Below are positions 15,201 through 23,025 of a stretch of 47,572 nucleotides of DNA, piece by piece. The translations under genes were made by a program, and so were the position numbers. Below the pieces are notes generated by a model. That model did not search any database. It had not been told where the DNA came from and worked only from the letters and a program-made list of their open reading frames with translations. Each line of letters starts with the position of its first letter. The stretch's first letter is position 1. The stretch is from Acidobacteriota bacterium (lineage in GTDB: Bacteria > Acidobacteriota > Thermoanaerobaculia > Thermoanaerobaculales > Sulfomarinibacteraceae): assembly GCA_024641545.1 (NCBI GenBank), contig JAHECW010000018.1, positions 1 through 47,572 on the forward strand, read 5' to 3'.

Positions 15201-15828
15201 CAGCCGGCTTCAGGACGAAGCCCGGGAGTGGATGAGGGTCACCGAGGTCTGGCGTTTCTTCGAGGCCGCATCGGACGGCAATCGGCTCGATGTCTTCGAA
15301 CCCGGCGGCGCCGCGCCGATCCGGAGCTTCACCTTCCCGCGTCAGCCCAAGTCGGACGGGCTCTGCCTCGCCGACTACGTCCTGCCGCCGGCCGCCGGCA
15401 GGCGCGACACCGTGGCGATCTTTGTCGTCGGCGCCGGCGACGGTGTGCGCGAGCGGGCAACCGCCGACCGCGCCGCCGGAAAGTACCTCCGCAGCCACGC
15501 CATCCAGGCGCTCGCCATCGAGACCGCCGAGGCCGCCGCCGAACGGCTCCACCGCCGGCTCCGCGAAATGTGGGGCTTCCCGGACCCGGCCGGGACCACG
15601 ATGATGGACCGCTTCCGCGCCGACTACCGGGGCAAGCGCTACAGCCCGGGTTATCCGGCCTGCCCCGATCTCGACCAGCAGCAGGACATCTGGTCCCTCC
15701 TCGATCCCGACGAGATCGGCATCCGCCTCACCGACGGGATGATGATGGAGCCCGAGGCCAGCGTCTCGGCCATCGTCTTCCACCATCCGCAATGTGTATA
15801 TTTTTCAGCCGCTGGGACAAAACGGTAG
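12217..15828 (+). CDS. metH: Cobalamin-dependent methionine synthase
   Basis: It transfers the methyl group of 5-methyl-THF to homocysteine through cobalamin; 1203 residues against about 1227 in E. coli. The homocysteine module (1 to about 320) has zinc ligands Cys235 (GLNC) and Cys298-Cys299 (GGCCG). The pterin module (about 330-610) has LLVGERTNVLGSAKF and DVCLTTTERDE. The cobalamin module (about 640-900) has the GDVHDIGKN base-off motif with His777. The AdoMet activation module (about 920-1203) has RADYRGKRYSPGYPACPD. All four modules are intact. Two near-identical palindromic inserts encode Ser/Asp-rich linkers (GGARSDDS...) at the second and third module junctions. The start has GGAG 9 nt upstream. 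No cobalamin riboswitch was seen in the short upstream gap. Confidence 0.97.
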   Translation: MATRVPGPDRTGELLALMRERILVFDGAMGTMLQSRDLGPGDFGGVELEGCNENLVITRPDVILDVHRAYLAAGADLIETDTFSGTPVVLSEYRLAEKARELNRVAAELAVRAVADFPSTDRPRFVVGSIGPTNKAISVTGGITFPELVAGFSEQAAGLLEGGVDLFAIETCQDTRNTKAALIAVEAVCREAGTRRPVIVSGTIELNGTMLGGQTAEAFVASIEHARPLAVGLNCATGPEFMTDHLRSVHEMAACAVACYPNAGLPDENGRYPETPETLAGKLERFADAGWLNFVGGCCGTTEKHIAAIAAMTDGKKPRTLPTVRSTRVFFSGIDLVESTPENRPLLVGERTNVLGSAKFRRLVTEERWDEAAEIGRAQVKAGAQIVDVCLTTTERDELADIREFYDRLTRSVKAPLMIDATDPAAVALALTYSQGRAIVNSINLEDGEERFERICPLLRRFGAAAVVGTIDENLDDAQAFSRERKLEVALRSRELLVGKYGLSDRDLVFDPLVFPAASGDAAYIGGAVETIEGLRLVKEALPNCRTVLGISNVSFGLPPAAREVVNSVFLYHCTKAGLDLAIVNSQGIERFASIPDEVRREAEDLLFNYPGGARSDDSEDSTVAESSESSDLATIPRDWRRQTPEQRAVINQANIARLTERFRGVKRDRSRPSDDLPLDERLARYIIDGTRDGLTDDLDRKLAEGAAPLDIINGPLMAGMSEVGRLFNANELIVAEVLQSAESMKAAVSYLEPHMEAEDTAARGKAVLATVKGDVHDIGKNLVEILLANNGFEVVDLGIKVPPERIVEACREHRPDAIGLSGLLVKSAHQMVVTADDLRAAGIDAPILVGGAALSKKFTDTRIAPAYGGPVIYCGDAMQGLDVMQKLVDPDRRGTLIESLGGARSDDSDDFTEEKSSESSDPAPSRSTRVDLSVALPAPPDFDRHVVRRVDDLPDVWRYLNPQMLYGKHLGIRGRVERLIDEGDPKTLSLIEMISRLQDEAREWMRVTEVWRFFEAASDGNRLDVFEPGGAAPIRSFTFPRQPKSDGLCLADYVLPPAAGRRDTVAIFVVGAGDGVRERATADRAAGKYLRSHAIQALAIETAEAAAERLHRRLREMWGFPDPAGTTMMDRFRADYRGKRYSPGYPACPDLDQQQDIWSLLDPDEIGIRLTDGMMMEPEASVSAIVFHHPQCVYFSAAGTKR
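14055..14118. repeat. In-frame palindromic element, copy 1, in metH linker
   Basis: Arms 14055-14082 and 14091-14118 (28 nt each) are reverse complements with a single mismatch around an 8-nt loop. Each arm contains a tandem CAGACGATT/CAGAGGATT-type unit. The element is read as acidic Ser/Asp/Glu-rich peptide between the pterin and cobalamin modules of MetH. It shares its first 21 or more nt (TGCCAGGTCAGACGATTCAG onward) with copy 2, in the same reading phase. Confidence 0.9.
14925..14988. repeat. In-frame palindromic element, copy 2, in metH linker
   Basis: Arms 14925-14952 and 14961-14988 (28 nt each) pair with two mismatches around an 8-nt loop. It lies exactly 870 nt after copy 1, in the same phase and orientation. 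It encodes a Ser/Asp/Glu linker between the cobalamin and AdoMet-activation modules. The loop sequence differs from copy 1 while the arms are conserved, as expected of a spreading palindromic element. Confidence 0.9.
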
Positions 15829-15897
15829 CCGCCCGCGTGCCGTGTGGTTACCCGGAGCGCCGCTCCTTGGAATCGGAGCAGACAGCCGATCATTCCC

Positions 15898-18012
15898 CTA
15901 CCGCAACGTCGACGACCAGCTTGACGTGTTGCCGGACTCGAAGCCGTCGACGAACACCGCCATTCCGTCCATGCGCTGGATGAAGATCTCGTTCTCCCCC
16001 TGCACCAGGCTGCCCTCGTTGTCGGTGCCGTTCCAGGCGACCATGAACTGGCCGTTCCAGGTGTTGGCCGCCACCACCGGCTCGTAGGTCGTGAACGTGG
16101 TCACGCCGATCCCGCCGGCGTCGGAGATCCGCTCGTCGTTGGGGCCGATCCCGTCGCTGACGTCGCCGTTGAGCATCTGGGCGAAGATCTCATGCTCCCC
16201 GTCGACCAAGCCGCCGACGTTGTCCTCGCCGCACCAAACCACCATGTACTGGTCGAGGATCGGGCTGTAGGCCACCTCGGGTCCCGAAAGAACGTCGTAG
16301 TTCGGGTCGCCGAGGCCGCCGACGTCGCTGAGGCGGAGGTCGTTGGGGCCGAGACCGACAAGATCAGGGGTGAATCGCTGCGAGAAGACCTCGAACTCAT
16401 CCTCGACCAGGCCGCCGACGTTGTCGTCCCCTTGCCACACCACCAGGTACTCGTTGCGAAGCGGGTTGTACGCCGCGGACGGGTGAAGTGCATCGTAGGC
16501 GGGATCGCCGGTGCCGCCCATGTCGCTGATGCGGAAGTCGTTGGGCCCGGTCCCCACCCCCTGCCAGGTGATCAGTTGCCCGAAGATCTCCCTCTCGTCG
16601 TCGACCAGGCCGCCGGTGTTGTCGTCACCGTACCAGACGATGAGGTACTCGAAATTCCGGCTGTCGTACACCACGTCGGGGCGGTAGGCGTTGTACAGCG
16701 GGTCGCCGCTTCCGCCCATGTCGCTGATGCGCAGGTTGGAGCCGACCAGGGTGCCGGTGGAGGAGACCCGCTGGGCGAAGATCTCGCACTCGTTGTTCAC
16801 CATGCCCTGGACGGTGTCGTCAGCGTACCACGCCACCAGGTACTCGTCGGCGTCGGGGTTGAAGACCACCGCAGGGTGGTCGGCGCCAAAGGCGGCGTCC
16901 CCAGAGCCCCCGTTGAAGCTGATCCGGAAGTTGCCGCCGTAGAGCGGGAAGATGTACGGGTCGATCACCTGGCCCCAGATCTCGAACTCGTTGTCGACGC
17001 AGCCGTCCTCGGGGTTGTCCGCCGACCACACCACCAGAAACTCGTTGTAGGTGCTGTTGAAGGCCACGTCGGGGCGAAGGGTTCGGGTGACGAACGAGCC
17101 GGTTCCCCCGGCATAGCTGATGCGGAAGTCGTTGTAGCCGAGCTGGTTCCCGTTCGCGTCCAGGACCTGCCCGAAGATCTCGTACTCCTCGTCCACCAGG
17201 CCGCCCGGGGTGTCGTCCCCCGCCCACACCACCAGGTAGGTGTTGTTGACGGAGTTGTAGGCCACTGCGGCTTCGAAGGCGTCGTAGTCGGGGTCGCCGT
17301 CCGGCCCCAAGTCGCTGATCCGGTAATCGTTGGAGCCGATCTCGGGGTCCACCACCACCGGGTAGGCCGCGGTCAGCAGCGCGCTCCCGTCCACGACCAG
17401 GCGGGTCGAGGTCGCGGTGACCTCCAGGCGAGCCGGAATCGTCGAGCCGTCGGCGTCGATCACCGTCACCCGGCCCAGGGTGACCTCTCCCCGGTCGCCG
17501 CGCCAGGTCCAGCCCTGCCGGTCCCCGGAGAGCTCGCCGTCGCACGAGACGGTGCCTGTCACGATGAGGTCCTCGCCGCCCAGCGGCAGTGGCTCGGGGA
17601 TCACCAGCAGCTGCTCCACCGAGTTCTGCTTGAGACGGTAGTCCTCGTAGAGCAGGCAGCGGTCGTAGCGGATGAGCCCGCGCTCGACCTCGATCGGCCC
17701 CACCGGGCCGGTTTCGGCCAGCCGCCGGCCGGTCGAGGAGGCGATCGTCTCAAGCGTCCATCGCCACTCCGGCGCGCCGCGCTGTCCCACCACCCGGATC
17801 CCGTCCGGGGTGAGGTCGACCTGGCGGCGGGGGTGGACGACGCGGTAGCCCGCGCCGACCTCGGTCACGGGGTTGACCGCGAGCGCCGCCGCCCGGTCGG
17901 CGCTGATCCGACGCTGATCGACGGACGTCGGCGCCGGGTCCGCGAACGCCGGGATCGCCGCCAGAACGGTCATGGTCGCTGTGAGAACTACGGTAAAAGC
18001 CCTGCGAGTCAT
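15898..18012 (-). CDS. Secreted seven-repeat (probable beta-propeller) protein with C-terminal tag
   Basis: A 704-residue exported protein. The signal peptide runs from residue 1 to 24, with cleavage likely after PAFA. A beta-rich module of about 200 residues follows and ends LTAAYPVVVDPEIGS. Seven repeats of about 66 residues come next, each with NDxRISDxGGxGDPxYD, VAYNxxxNxYLVVWxGDDNxGGLVDxExEIFGQ. Seven such units fit a seven-bladed propeller. The protein ends in FVDGFESGNTSSWSSTLR, a tail I have seen on many secreted proteins of this kind and which may be an export or anchoring tag. The start at 18012 was chosen for GGAGGG 5 nt upstream, although an in-frame ATG exists at 18036. The protein is convergent with metH. 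The role is unknown. Confidence 0.85.
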   Translation of the reverse strand: MTRRAFTVVLTATMTVLAAIPAFADPAPTSVDQRRISADRAAALAVNPVTEVGAGYRVVHPRRQVDLTPDGIRVVGQRGAPEWRWTLETIASSTGRRLAETGPVGPIEVERGLIRYDRCLLYEDYRLKQNSVEQLLVIPEPLPLGGEDLIVTGTVSCDGELSGDRQGWTWRGDRGEVTLGRVTVIDADGSTIPARLEVTATSTRLVVDGSALLTAAYPVVVDPEIGSNDYRISDLGPDGDPDYDAFEAAVAYNSVNNTYLVVWAGDDTPGGLVDEEYEIFGQVLDANGNQLGYNDFRISYAGGTGSFVTRTLRPDVAFNSTYNEFLVVWSADNPEDGCVDNEFEIWGQVIDPYIFPLYGGNFRISFNGGSGDAAFGADHPAVVFNPDADEYLVAWYADDTVQGMVNNECEIFAQRVSSTGTLVGSNLRISDMGGSGDPLYNAYRPDVVYDSRNFEYLIVWYGDDNTGGLVDDEREIFGQLITWQGVGTGPNDFRISDMGGTGDPAYDALHPSAAYNPLRNEYLVVWQGDDNVGGLVEDEFEVFSQRFTPDLVGLGPNDLRLSDVGGLGDPNYDVLSGPEVAYSPILDQYMVVWCGEDNVGGLVDGEHEIFAQMLNGDVSDGIGPNDERISDAGGIGVTTFTTYEPVVAANTWNGQFMVAWNGTDNEGSLVQGENEIFIQRMDGMAVFVDGFESGNTSSWSSTLR

Positions 18013-18615
18013 CCTTTCCCTCCGATGTGCCCCCACGGGCGGCTGTTCTCCAAGGTTCTAATCGTCCTAAAAATAGGCCGGTTGAGCCCGCAAGGAAATG
18101 GACCGACGCGACAGGTTCATGGAGGATCGCGACAGTCGCTGTTGGTTGCCCACTTGGGAATGGTAGCTGGTTTGCACATTCGAAAATTCGGCGGGTCATT
18201 CGATCGACAATGAACGAGTGTATGAACGGCTACGAATTTCCTTTCATTCACCTCGAAAACACGACGTCCATCATCCCTCGAACCTATGCCACGTGAATTG
18301 GCTTGATCGACGTGCTCTGACGGCCGGAATCGGCTGACACGGGGACATCGGCGTCGGGTCGCCGGCTGATCGGCCCATCGGGCCTCCGATTCGTCAATTT
18401 CGCTCGCACCTCTTTCGGCCGCGATCCCGATCCGCGACTCCCCACTCCATCGTGTTCCCAAAGATCAAAGGAGCGCGTTCTCTCACCGAGCACCGGCTGA
18501 GGCGCGGCGCCTCATCCTGCACTCGCTGAGCTGAAGGAGAGCCGTTCAAAACAATCCTCATGTTCCGAGATCGGCCGGGGCGTCCGACGCCACGGTCGAG
18601 ATCGGAAAGAACGCC
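18013..18615. other. Intergenic gap of about 600 nt, no gene seen
   Basis: Open frames on both strands are short and compositionally random. The gap is locally more AT-rich around 18160-18290, which may hold the promoter of the leftward secreted-protein gene, but I could not place convincing -35 and -10 boxes. I see no tRNA fold and no hairpin with a T tract. The right end is downstream of the methyltransferase/reductase gene. Confidence 0.5.
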
Positions 18616-20454
18616 TCAGCTCATCGCCTCGTCGATGAGTGGAATCACGTTCTCCGGTTGTTTGAAGGGCGCGATGAGGTAGACGCCGTTGGCGTAGGTG
18701 GGTGCTTCGCGGAACAGTTTCAGGGCGCGCTCGCGACCCACCTGCTCGGCATCCGGCCCCGCGCTCTCCATGGCCGCGATCAGATCCTCGGGAACCTCGA
18801 TACCGGGCACCTCGTGGTGCAAACGCAGGGCCATCTTGAGCGACTGGACGGGCCAGACGGCGATCATCACCGGGATCGGCAGCTTACCGCCGAAGATCTC
18901 CAGGAAGCGCTCCCACGGCGGCCACTCGAAGAAGACCTGGGTCATGGCGAAGTGGGCGCCGTTGTCGATCTTGCGCTTGAGCCGATCGGCCTCGTGCTCG
19001 ATGTCATCCACCGCCGGGTTGACGGCGACTCCGGTGAAAAAGACCGGCGGGTCGCCGATCCGGTTGCCGGCGCAGTCATAGCCCTCGGCCATCCGCGAAA
19101 TCGCCCGCACGAGCTCGAAGATGTCGACGTGATAGACATCGTGGACACCCGGATAGTCGCCGAGCTGCGACGGATCGCCGGTGACCGCGAAGAGGTTGCG
19201 GACACCGTTGAGCCAGGCGCCCAGGAGCTGCGACTGGAGACCCATGAGGCTCGCATCGCGCGGGGTGATGTGGGGTACGGTCTCGAGCCCGGTGCGGCGC
19301 TGGATCTCGGCGGCCAGCGACAGCGAGTCCATGCGCAGCCGGGCCAGCGGGTTGGAGTTGATGTCGACGGCGTCCACCGCGGGGTGGCGCGCGAGCGCCG
19401 CGGCGGCGGACAGCACCGCCTCGGCGTTGGTCCCCTTGGGCGGATCGAGCTGCACGACCCGGACGAATTCGCCGGCCTCGAACTTGGCTGCCAGGCTCGA
19501 CTCGAGGCGACGACCGCGATCTTCGGGAATGTCGAGGTCGGAGACGGCCACAACCGTCGCGACGTGCGGCCGCGGCTTGAGCCCACCCACGGCTTCGGCG
19601 ATCGCCCTGATGTGTTCGGGACCGGTTCCGCAACAGCCGCCCACGAGCGAGGCGCCGAGCTCGACCGAGAGCCGTGCAAACCGCGCCAGATATGCCGGCG
19701 TCGCGGGTGGCATGTAGACCCGACCGTCCCGCCGTGAGAGCACACCCGCGTTGGGGAGGGCGGCCAGGGGCACCCTGGTCTGCCTGGTGTTGCGCAGAAT
19801 CTCGAGCGCTCCCATCGGCCCGGGCGCGCAGTTGACGCCGACGGCGAGCAGATCGAGGTCGGCGAGCTGGTCCACGACCCGGGCCTGTTCGGCGTACTGG
19901 TGAGGCGGCCGCTCGGTGGCGAAGGTCAGCAATCCGATCAACGGCAGGTCGCAGACCTCACGCACCGCCTTGACTGCCAGGGCGAGCTCGTCAAACCGGA
20001 AGAAGGTCTCGAGCATGAGCAGATCGGCGCCCCGCCCGGCGAGGATCTGCGCCTGCTCCGCGTGGGCTGCGGCGATGATCGACGGCCCTTCCGGCTCGTC
20101 GAGGTCGATCACCCCCGCCAACGGCCCGATGGCGCCGGCCACCAGGCAATCGACACCGGCGATCTCCCGTGCCTCGCGGGCCAGCTTGACCGCCGTCGAG
20201 TTGATGGTTTCGACTTGATCGCCGGCCCGGTCGCGCGCCAACCGAGTCCTCGACGCGCCGAAGGTCGCGGTCTCGATCAGCTCCGCACCCGCCCGGAGGT
20301 AGGCGAGATGGATGTCGAGAACCACCTCGGGGTGAGTGAGTATCGCCGACTCGAGAGCGGCGCCCGCCTCCATCCGACCGACGAGCTCGGAGCCCATCGA
20401 GCCATCGCCGACGACCACGCGATCGGCAAACCGACGGCGGATCGACTCGTTCAT
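18616..20454 (-). CDS. Bifunctional homocysteine S-methyltransferase / methylenetetrahydrofolate reductase (YitJ-like)
   Basis: A 612-residue fusion. Residues 1 to about 300 form a homocysteine S-methyltransferase barrel with VGDGSMGSEL, GVNCAPGP and VGGCCGTGPEHIRA; the Cys of GVNC and the CC pair are the zinc ligands. Residues about 315-612 form the methylene-THF reductase barrel with QLDPPKGTN, TPRDASLMGLQSQLLGAW, LFAVTGDPSQLGDYPG, HFAMTQVFFEW and the closing NGVYLIAPF. It should supply 5-methyl-THF and can also methylate homocysteine, so it works with the nearby MetH. The ATG overlaps the stop of the upstream secreted-protein gene (ATGA); GGGGGG lies before it. It is the last gene of a three-gene leftward operon. 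Confidence 0.94.
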   Translation of the reverse strand: MNESIRRRFADRVVVGDGSMGSELVGRMEAGAALESAILTHPEVVLDIHLAYLRAGAELIETATFGASRTRLARDRAGDQVETINSTAVKLAREAREIAGVDCLVAGAIGPLAGVIDLDEPEGPSIIAAAHAEQAQILAGRGADLLMLETFFRFDELALAVKAVREVCDLPLIGLLTFATERPPHQYAEQARVVDQLADLDLLAVGVNCAPGPMGALEILRNTRQTRVPLAALPNAGVLSRRDGRVYMPPATPAYLARFARLSVELGASLVGGCCGTGPEHIRAIAEAVGGLKPRPHVATVVAVSDLDIPEDRGRRLESSLAAKFEAGEFVRVVQLDPPKGTNAEAVLSAAAALARHPAVDAVDINSNPLARLRMDSLSLAAEIQRRTGLETVPHITPRDASLMGLQSQLLGAWLNGVRNLFAVTGDPSQLGDYPGVHDVYHVDIFELVRAISRMAEGYDCAGNRIGDPPVFFTGVAVNPAVDDIEHEADRLKRKIDNGAHFAMTQVFFEWPPWERFLEIFGGKLPIPVMIAVWPVQSLKMALRLHHEVPGIEVPEDLIAAMESAGPDAEQVGRERALKLFREAPTYANGVYLIAPFKQPENVIPLIDEAMS

Positions 20455-21290
20455 GGGGGGGGGAGAACGAGCTTGGACTCGGACATGACCGGAGAACCGC
20501 GCTCCGCCCGGTTGCGTTCCGGGAACCCGCCACCGAGGGTGCGGGTCACCGTCGCACCGACATGCCCCGCCGGAGTGGGCACCGGCGGCGGCACGAGCCC
20601 TCCACCGGAACTCCAGACATAGGCGGCGAAGTTCGCGAGATCCGTCAACCCGCGCGACAGCGACACGCCCGCGACGCCGAAAGCGACCGAACGATCATCG
20701 AGTTGACGCCACGTTCTCAGCGAACCGGTGCGGTAGAACTCGGCCCCGAGAAACGGGTAGAGGCTCCGCGATCGATCGAGGATCGCCGCGACGCTGGCGC
20801 TGACCTGCTTACCCCCGATGATTCGGGAATCCTGACCGTAGTAGACCAGACGGAGCCGGTCGCGCACCGAGTCGACATATGCCTGATAGGCGCCGGCGTA
20901 AGTCGGTTCCAGCGAATCGTCGTGGGCCGCGGCAAGGGGATCGTTGGCATCGAGGACCCGCACCGCGAGCACGCCCAGTTCCTCGACCAGATCCGCCATG
21001 GTGACCGGTGTTCTCAACGCCGCGGCGGCGTGGTGGATCTGTCCTTCGAGGGCGGCTTCGAGATTGCCCGGTGCGGCGGCGCGCCATGCCGGCGGCGCCG
21101 AGAGGCCGCGGCGGATCCCGGCATCGAACCGGTCCTCGTTGAGCCGAACCTGGCGTCTGAGATCGGGGGGGAAGAACCCGACCGAGTTCCAGGCGACCCA
21201 TGTCGTCGTGCTGCCGCTCCAGCCGATGCTGCAGATCGCGACAAGGGCGACGATGGTCACCCGCAAACCACGATGGGAACCGGTGGTCAT
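20451..21290 (-). CDS. Exported protein of unknown function, in operon with thioredoxin-like protein
   Basis: I do not recognise this 279-residue protein. An N-terminal hydrophobic segment (about 9-26) looks like a signal peptide or anchor. Then come WVAWNSVGFFPPDLRRQVRLNEDRFDAGIRRGL, a helical stretch IHHAAAALRTPVTMADLVEELGVLAVRVLDANDPLAAAH, and a region with conserved-looking aromatic residues (SLYPFLGAEFYRTGSL). The His/Asp-containing helices resemble, weakly, the phospholipase C/P1 nuclease helical fold, but I cannot identify the zinc ligands. It has ATGA overlaps at both ends: its start overlaps the stop of the TlpA-like gene and its stop overlaps the start of the YitJ-like gene. This is tight three-gene coupling. 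Confidence 0.7.
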   Translation of the reverse strand: MTTGSHRGLRVTIVALVAICSIGWSGSTTTWVAWNSVGFFPPDLRRQVRLNEDRFDAGIRRGLSAPPAWRAAAPGNLEAALEGQIHHAAAALRTPVTMADLVEELGVLAVRVLDANDPLAAAHDDSLEPTYAGAYQAYVDSVRDRLRLVYYGQDSRIIGGKQVSASVAAILDRSRSLYPFLGAEFYRTGSLRTWRQLDDRSVAFGVAGVSLSRGLTDLANFAAYVWSSGGGLVPPPVPTPAGHVGATVTRTLGGGFPERNRAERGSPVMSESKLVLPPP

Positions 21291-21796
21291 GGTTTCCCGG
21301 CGGCCGTCATTTCGAGCACCAGCCGGCGGACCTCTTCGACCACCACGGGGGTGTAGCCCTTGTAGTCGCGGACGAACCGGCCCTCGGTATCGAGCAGGAT
21401 ATTCGCCGGCAGTGCGTCGATGCCGAGAGCTCTCGTATCCCGCAGGTCCAGACGATAGACCGGGAGGCTCAAGCCGAGAGAATCGAGGTAGCGTCGCCCG
21501 GCCTCGGGGTTCTGATCGACATTGACGGTGATCAGGACAAAACCCGACCCGACCAGCTCGCCATAGAGCTTCGACAGCTCGGGGAGCTCGACCCGGCACG
21601 GCCCGCACCAGCTCGCCCAGAACGTCACCAGCACCGGGCGACCGCGAAACGACGAGATCTTCATCGCGGCGTTTCCGTCGAGGGAGGAAAAGACCACCTC
21701 GGGGAAGACCGGGTTGTCCGGCGCTTCCTCGGCCGTCAGGCCAGGACCCGCCACCAGAATCAATGCCAGGGCAGCAAGAAAAATTCGATTTCTCAT
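21287..21796 (-). CDS. TlpA/ResA-like exported thiol-disulfide oxidoreductase
   Basis: A 169-residue periplasmic thioredoxin-fold protein. The signal peptide covers residues 1-22 (MRNRIFLAALALILVAGPGLTA). The active site WCGPC has Cys64 and Cys67 within VLVTFWASWCGPCRVELPEL, and the later ALPANILLD carries the cis-Pro equivalent (LPA). Family members reduce disulfides in cytochrome c maturation or other exported proteins. The start at 21796 gives a canonical signal peptide; an ATG at 21808 is also in frame, and neither has a good ribosome site. It is the first gene of the operon with the unknown exported protein, which is a possible client, and the homocysteine methyltransferase/reductase. 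Confidence 0.88.
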   Translation of the reverse strand: MRNRIFLAALALILVAGPGLTAEEAPDNPVFPEVVFSSLDGNAAMKISSFRGRPVLVTFWASWCGPCRVELPELSKLYGELVGSGFVLITVNVDQNPEAGRRYLDSLGLSLPVYRLDLRDTRALGIDALPANILLDTEGRFVRDYKGYTPVVVEEVRRLVLEMTAAGKP

Positions 21797-22015
21797 CACG
21801 GCGCACATGATACACGTCTCTCGGCTCGGTTCATGCAGTCGCAATGTCGCGAGGCTGCGAAACCGAGTCAACCTGCAGGATCGATGAGACCGCTGCCACC
21901 GCCGCAGCCGGCGGCGTGGCCACCGGCAAGGGAGGAAGAGAGGGAGGGAGTCGGACGCGGACATTGACACGGACACGAACAAACGAATCACGATCACCCA
22001 GCGGTCCGCATTACT

Positions 22016-22033
22016 TTGTGAATTTCTACACAA
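22016..22033. promoter_or_regulatory. Rex-like operator upstream of 3-hydroxyacyl-CoA dehydrogenase
   Basis: TTGTGAATTTCTACACAA matches the redox-sensor Rex consensus TTGTGAANNNNTTCACAA at all but one defined position and is an inverted repeat (TTGTG/CACAA arms). It lies 43-60 nt before the start codon of the dehydrogenase gene, in a locally AT-rich stretch of otherwise GC-rich DNA. Rex senses NADH/NAD and controls fermentation and acyl-CoA genes in several phyla. No rex gene is in the window, so regulation is inferred from the site only. Confidence 0.5.
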
Positions 22034-22075
22034 ACAGTACGCAAAAGACCGACACATCTGTTAAACTCCCGCACC

Positions 22076-22984
22076 ATGAGCTGGGAACTTCATAACGTTG
22101 CAATCATCGGCGGCGGGATGATGGGTCGGTCCATCGCCACCAAGGTCGCCCAAGAGGGGCTCAACGTCTGCCTCAAGGAAATTTCCACCGAGGCAGCGGA
22201 GGCCAGTCGGACCGAGCTCGAGCAGTCGCTCGATCACGAAATCGCCCGGTTCGGCCTGACGAACTCGGAGAAGAAGGCGATCCTCTCACGGATCCGCTGG
22301 GTCACCCAGTTCGACTGCGCAGCGGACTGCGACCTCGCCATCGAGACCGTTCAGGAGGACTTCGGCGTCAAACGCCGGATCCTGCGAGAACTCGATCGCC
22401 GGATGGTCGAGGACCACCCCATCGTGATCAACACCTCGACCCTCTCCATCACCGAGCTCGCGGCGCAGAACTCCTGCCCCGAGAGAATCGTCGGAATGCA
22501 CTTCCTCTACCCCGTCACGACCACCCGGGTCGTCGAGGTGATCCGTGGTCAGCTGACGACCGACAGCGTTTACGAGCGGGCGGTGAAGTTCGCCCGCCTC
22601 CTCGGCAAGGTTCCGATCAAGGTTTTCGAGATGCCGGGTTTCGTCACCACCCGGGTGATCATGCCGCTCATCAACGAAGCCATGCACACGGTGATGGAGG
22701 GCGTTGCCCAGGCGGCCGAGGTCGATCTCGCCATCAAGCTCGGCTTCAACTTCACCATGGGCCCCCTCGAGTGGGCCGACCGGACCGGCCTCGATCGCGT
22801 CCTCACCTGGATGCAGCACCTGTACTCGGAAAGCGGTGAACCGAGATTCCGTCCCTGCCCGATGCTCAAACGTCTGGTTCGGGCCGGACTCTACGGCGCC
22901 AAGACCGGTCAGGGCTTTTTCTCCTATGACGCCAACCGCCGGCGCACCGACCGCCTGCCCGATGACAAACCGAGGCTCGCTTAG
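22076..22984 (+). CDS. 3-hydroxyacyl-CoA (3-hydroxybutyryl-CoA) dehydrogenase
   Basis: A 302-residue NAD-dependent dehydrogenase interconverting 3-hydroxyacyl-CoA and 3-ketoacyl-CoA. The Rossmann domain has VAIIGGGMMGRSIATKVAQEG. The catalytic-domain signature reads MHFLYPVTTTRVVEVIRG, with the catalytic His; the usual motif is HFFNP, so Leu-Tyr here is a variant. The C-terminal domain has GFVTTRVIMPLINEAMHTVMEGVA and LGFNFTMGPLEWADRTGLD, followed by KTGQGFFSYD. The length fits the stand-alone short type (Hbd/PaaH). No Shine-Dalgarno site is visible, so the transcript may be nearly leaderless. It is probably transcribed with the acetate kinase gene 41 nt downstream. A Rex-like site precedes it. 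Confidence 0.9.
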   Translation: MSWELHNVAIIGGGMMGRSIATKVAQEGLNVCLKEISTEAAEASRTELEQSLDHEIARFGLTNSEKKAILSRIRWVTQFDCAADCDLAIETVQEDFGVKRRILRELDRRMVEDHPIVINTSTLSITELAAQNSCPERIVGMHFLYPVTTTRVVEVIRGQLTTDSVYERAVKFARLLGKVPIKVFEMPGFVTTRVIMPLINEAMHTVMEGVAQAAEVDLAIKLGFNFTMGPLEWADRTGLDRVLTWMQHLYSESGEPRFRPCPMLKRLVRAGLYGAKTGQGFFSYDANRRRTDRLPDDKPRLA

Positions 22985-23025
22985 GCCGCATCATCTCGCC
23001 GCGACAGCGGCGATGGAGTGAACCA

